Below, piece after piece: positions 62,518-64,000 of a stretch of DNA of 64,000 nt. Positions within the stretch are counted from its first letter, which is position 1, and the number at the start of each line of letters is the position of its first letter. Source of the stretch: Zhihengliuella salsuginis (GTDB taxonomy: Bacteria > Actinomycetota > Actinomycetes > Actinomycetales > Micrococcaceae); contig NZ_BMXK01000003.1 of the NCBI RefSeq assembly GCF_014651715.1, positions 186,001-250,000 on the forward strand, in the 5' to 3' direction. Position numbers and translations under genes: made by a program. Under the pieces are notes generated by a model that worked only from the letters and a program-made list of their open reading frames with translations, was not told the DNA's origin and did not search any database.

Positions 62518-62541
62518 TTGAAAGTCGGGGATGACTTTCAA
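62518..62541. promoter_or_regulatory. Perfect inverted repeat upstream of TPP enzyme
   Basis: TTGAAAGTC and GACTTTCAA flank a 6-bp GGGGAT spacer, giving a 24-bp dyad 21 bp before the start codon. It is a candidate repressor or activator site for a regulator not in the window. Confidence 0.68.
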
Positions 62542-62612
62542 GCTACCGGAGCGGCGCGGCTACGGCTAACCAGCGTGTGGCACTGTGACGAAAAGCGGGG
62601 GCCGGCGTGATC

Positions 62613-63338
62613 CTAGTCGCGGTAGGGGCTCGGCGGGTAGGCCGCCGCGGAGCCGTCGTCGTGCTGGTCCCGGGCGCCGGACGCCGCGTTCGCGGCGCCC
62701 GCCGGGCGCAGCGCACCCCAGACGAAGTACCCGTAGCCGGCGACGAGCAGCTGCAGCACCAGCGCGAGCAGCGTGCCGAACGCGGGCGTGCCCGAGAAGA
62801 GCGTGGCGACGCTGGCCGCGGAGCCGGCGACGACGGCGAGCCAGGCGAAGCGCACGCCGTTCGCGACGCCGACGAGCGCGGCTGTGACGACGGCGGTGGC
62901 CGCGTAGGCGAGCCAGATGCGGCCGGTCGAGGGCTGGAAGGCGTAGCCGTTGAACAGGAACGGGCCCCACTGGGCTGCGGTGAGGAGGAGCGCCAGGACT
63001 GCGCCCCAGACGAGCTGCGGCAGCGCGAACGGTGCGCGCCCGACGTCGCGCGTGAAGCGGCCGCGGAGGTCGAAGGAGCTGAAGCGCCACAGGCCGTAGG
63101 CCGCGATCGCGAGCGCCGGCACCGCGAAGACGAGGCCCTCGTAGCCGAACGACAGCGCGAGCACGAGGGGGCCCGCGAAGACCGCGAGGATCTGGACCCA
63201 CCAGCCCAGGTCGTTGCGGTGGGCCAGCAGCATGAGGGCGACCGCGGTCAGCAGGGTGCTGATCGCCGCGAGCGCGACCTGGGTTCCGGAGTCGGAGCCG
63301 AAGGGCTGGTTGAAAAGGGTACTGAAGAGCTCATCCAC
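62613..63338 (-). CDS. Multi-helix membrane protein of unknown function
   Basis: This 241-residue protein has about seven hydrophobic segments and a short hydrophilic Asp/Ser/Pro-rich C-terminus (YPPSPYRD). The LGWWVQILAVFAGPLVLALS segment and the later LWRFSSFD give a faint PnuC-like impression (nicotinamide riboside uptake), but I cannot identify the diagnostic motifs. The GTG start is inferred. It lies 43 bp downstream of the TetR gene on the same strand. No function is assigned. Confidence 0.72.
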   Translation of the reverse strand: MDELFSTLFNQPFGSDSGTQVALAAISTLLTAVALMLLAHRNDLGWWVQILAVFAGPLVLALSFGYEGLVFAVPALAIAAYGLWRFSSFDLRGRFTRDVGRAPFALPQLVWGAVLALLLTAAQWGPFLFNGYAFQPSTGRIWLAYAATAVVTAALVGVANGVRFAWLAVVAGSAASVATLFSGTPAFGTLLALVLQLLVAGYGYFVWGALRPAGAANAASGARDQHDDGSAAAYPPSPYRD

Positions 63339-63381
63339 GACGAGCCATCCTACCGGTGAAGGCTGTGCGGAACCGACGCGT

Positions 63382-64000
63382 CTACTTGTCGCGGGTGTGC
63401 AGGCCGTCGAGCATCATGCCGATGGCGTTCTCCTCGAGGCTCTCGGCGGTGACCGGGCCGTCCGGGCGGTACCACTCGACGAGCGAGTTGATGGTGCCGA
63501 AGAGCAGGCGGGTGGTGGTGCGCGGGTCGATGTCCCCGCGCAGCGAGCCCTCCTCCTGCGCCGCGACGACGAGCTCCGCGAGGCGTCGGTCCATGGCGCG
63601 GCGGCGTTCGAGCGCGCTCCGCTCGACCTCCGTGTTGCCGCGCAGCCGCAGCAGCAGGGTCACGTAGGACTGGCGCTCGATGAGCACGCGGATGGTGCCG
63701 CGCAGGAAGAACTCGAGCCGCTCGCCCGCGCTGCCCGTGCGGGCCCGCTCGTCGTCGCCGACCGCCTCGAGCGGGGCGAGCGCGTGATCGAGGGCCAGCC
63801 GCAGCAGGTCGCCCTTCGACGGCACGTGGTGGTAGATCGCCGACTTGCTGATGCCGAGGTTCTCGGCCAGCGTGCCCATCGACGTGGCGTCGTAGCCGTG
63901 CTTGTTGAAGACCTGGACCGCGATGTTGAGCACGGTCTCCTGGTCGTAGCCCGGCCGGCCGCGGCGCGCGCCACCGGCGGCGGAGTCGCTCCGGCCGGGT
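63382..64000 (-). CDS. TetR-family regulator, PaaR-like (5' end beyond window)
   Basis: At least 205 residues are visible. The coding frame is still open at the right edge, so the start is outside the window. The visible part begins with a Gly/Arg-rich segment (RRGRPGYDQETVL). The HTH is IAVQVFNKHGYDATSMG and ENLGISKSAIYHHVPSKGDL. A ligand-binding domain rich in Arg and Leu follows (FLRGTIRVLIERQSYVTLLL). It resembles the TetR repressors adjacent to paa genes in Arthrobacter-type genomes. It is the best candidate for binding the 22-bp operators at 21.0 and 56.7 kb. The stop is at 63382-63384. Confidence 0.85.
   Translation of the reverse strand, partial: PGRSDSAAGGARRGRPGYDQETVLNIAVQVFNKHGYDATSMGTLAENLGISKSAIYHHVPSKGDLLRLALDHALAPLEAVGDDERARTGSAGERLEFFLRGTIRVLIERQSYVTLLLRLRGNTEVERSALERRRAMDRRLAELVVAAQEEGSLRGDIDPRTTTRLLFGTINSLVEWYRPDGPVTAESLEENAIGMMLDGLHTRDK

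Noticed and set aside
62613-63338. PnuC nicotinamide riboside transporter
   Set aside because: Only general helix layout is suggestive, and the diagnostic substrate-site residues could not be located.

Overview
The window is a high-GC (about 70 percent) chromosomal segment from an actinobacterium, most likely a Micrococcaceae member related to Arthrobacter. This is inferred from the conserved order of BldC-like HTH, ribosomal bS22, SerB1-type HAD, Rex, the ResA/CcdA/ResB/CcsB cytochrome c cluster and men genes, from frequent GTG/TTG starts, from leaderless starts placed 6-7 nt after a -10 box, and from an IdeR-type iron box. No rRNA, tRNA, CRISPR array, intact insertion sequence or prophage was seen.

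Region 1 (1-24 kb) is core chromosome. It holds trkH/ktrA potassium uptake, an AcuC-type deacetylase and an ArsR regulator. A DAHP synthase gene follows, preceded by an aromatic-amino-acid leader peptide and a terminator, which together form a transcription attenuator. Next come the BldC-like/bS22/SerB1 block, a glutaredoxin-rex pair, YceI, the System II cytochrome c operon (tlpA-ccdA-resB-ccsB), menA/menE/menB, an APC amino-acid permease and three CoA beta-oxidation genes of the phenylacetate (paa) type.

Region 2 (about 24-28.6 kb) is accessory. It carries a GNAT/phosphatase pair, then a lower-GC block with a hydrolase-LuxR fusion regulator, OsmC, a small secreted protein and an epimerase. 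A second partial copy of the phosphatase 3' end lies on the far side of part of this block.

Region 3 (28.8-34.3 kb) is an iron-regulated desferrioxamine-type siderophore operon of three genes, in which acyltransferase and NIS synthetase are fused. Beside it lies an ABC-F gene. Region 4 (36.3-43.8 kb) is a LacI-controlled carbohydrate operon: two Gfo/Idh/MocA dehydrogenases, an ABC importer and ThuA.

Region 5 (43.9-54.4 kb) holds a HepT/MntA toxin-antitoxin pair, a TetR-controlled NCS1 permease/agmatine deiminase/amidase operon, a second TetR with a frameshifted MFS gene and an amidohydrolase, and a RIO1-type kinase. Region 6 (54.5-64 kb) holds a secreted alpha-amylase with a starch-binding domain, paaZ, a BCCT osmolyte carrier, a TPP-dependent enzyme, a membrane protein and a PaaR-like TetR that runs off the right edge.

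Two 22-bp operators of the same design, 35 kb apart, precede the thiolase operon and paaZ. They join these genes, and probably the TetR at the right edge, into one phenylacetate regulon.
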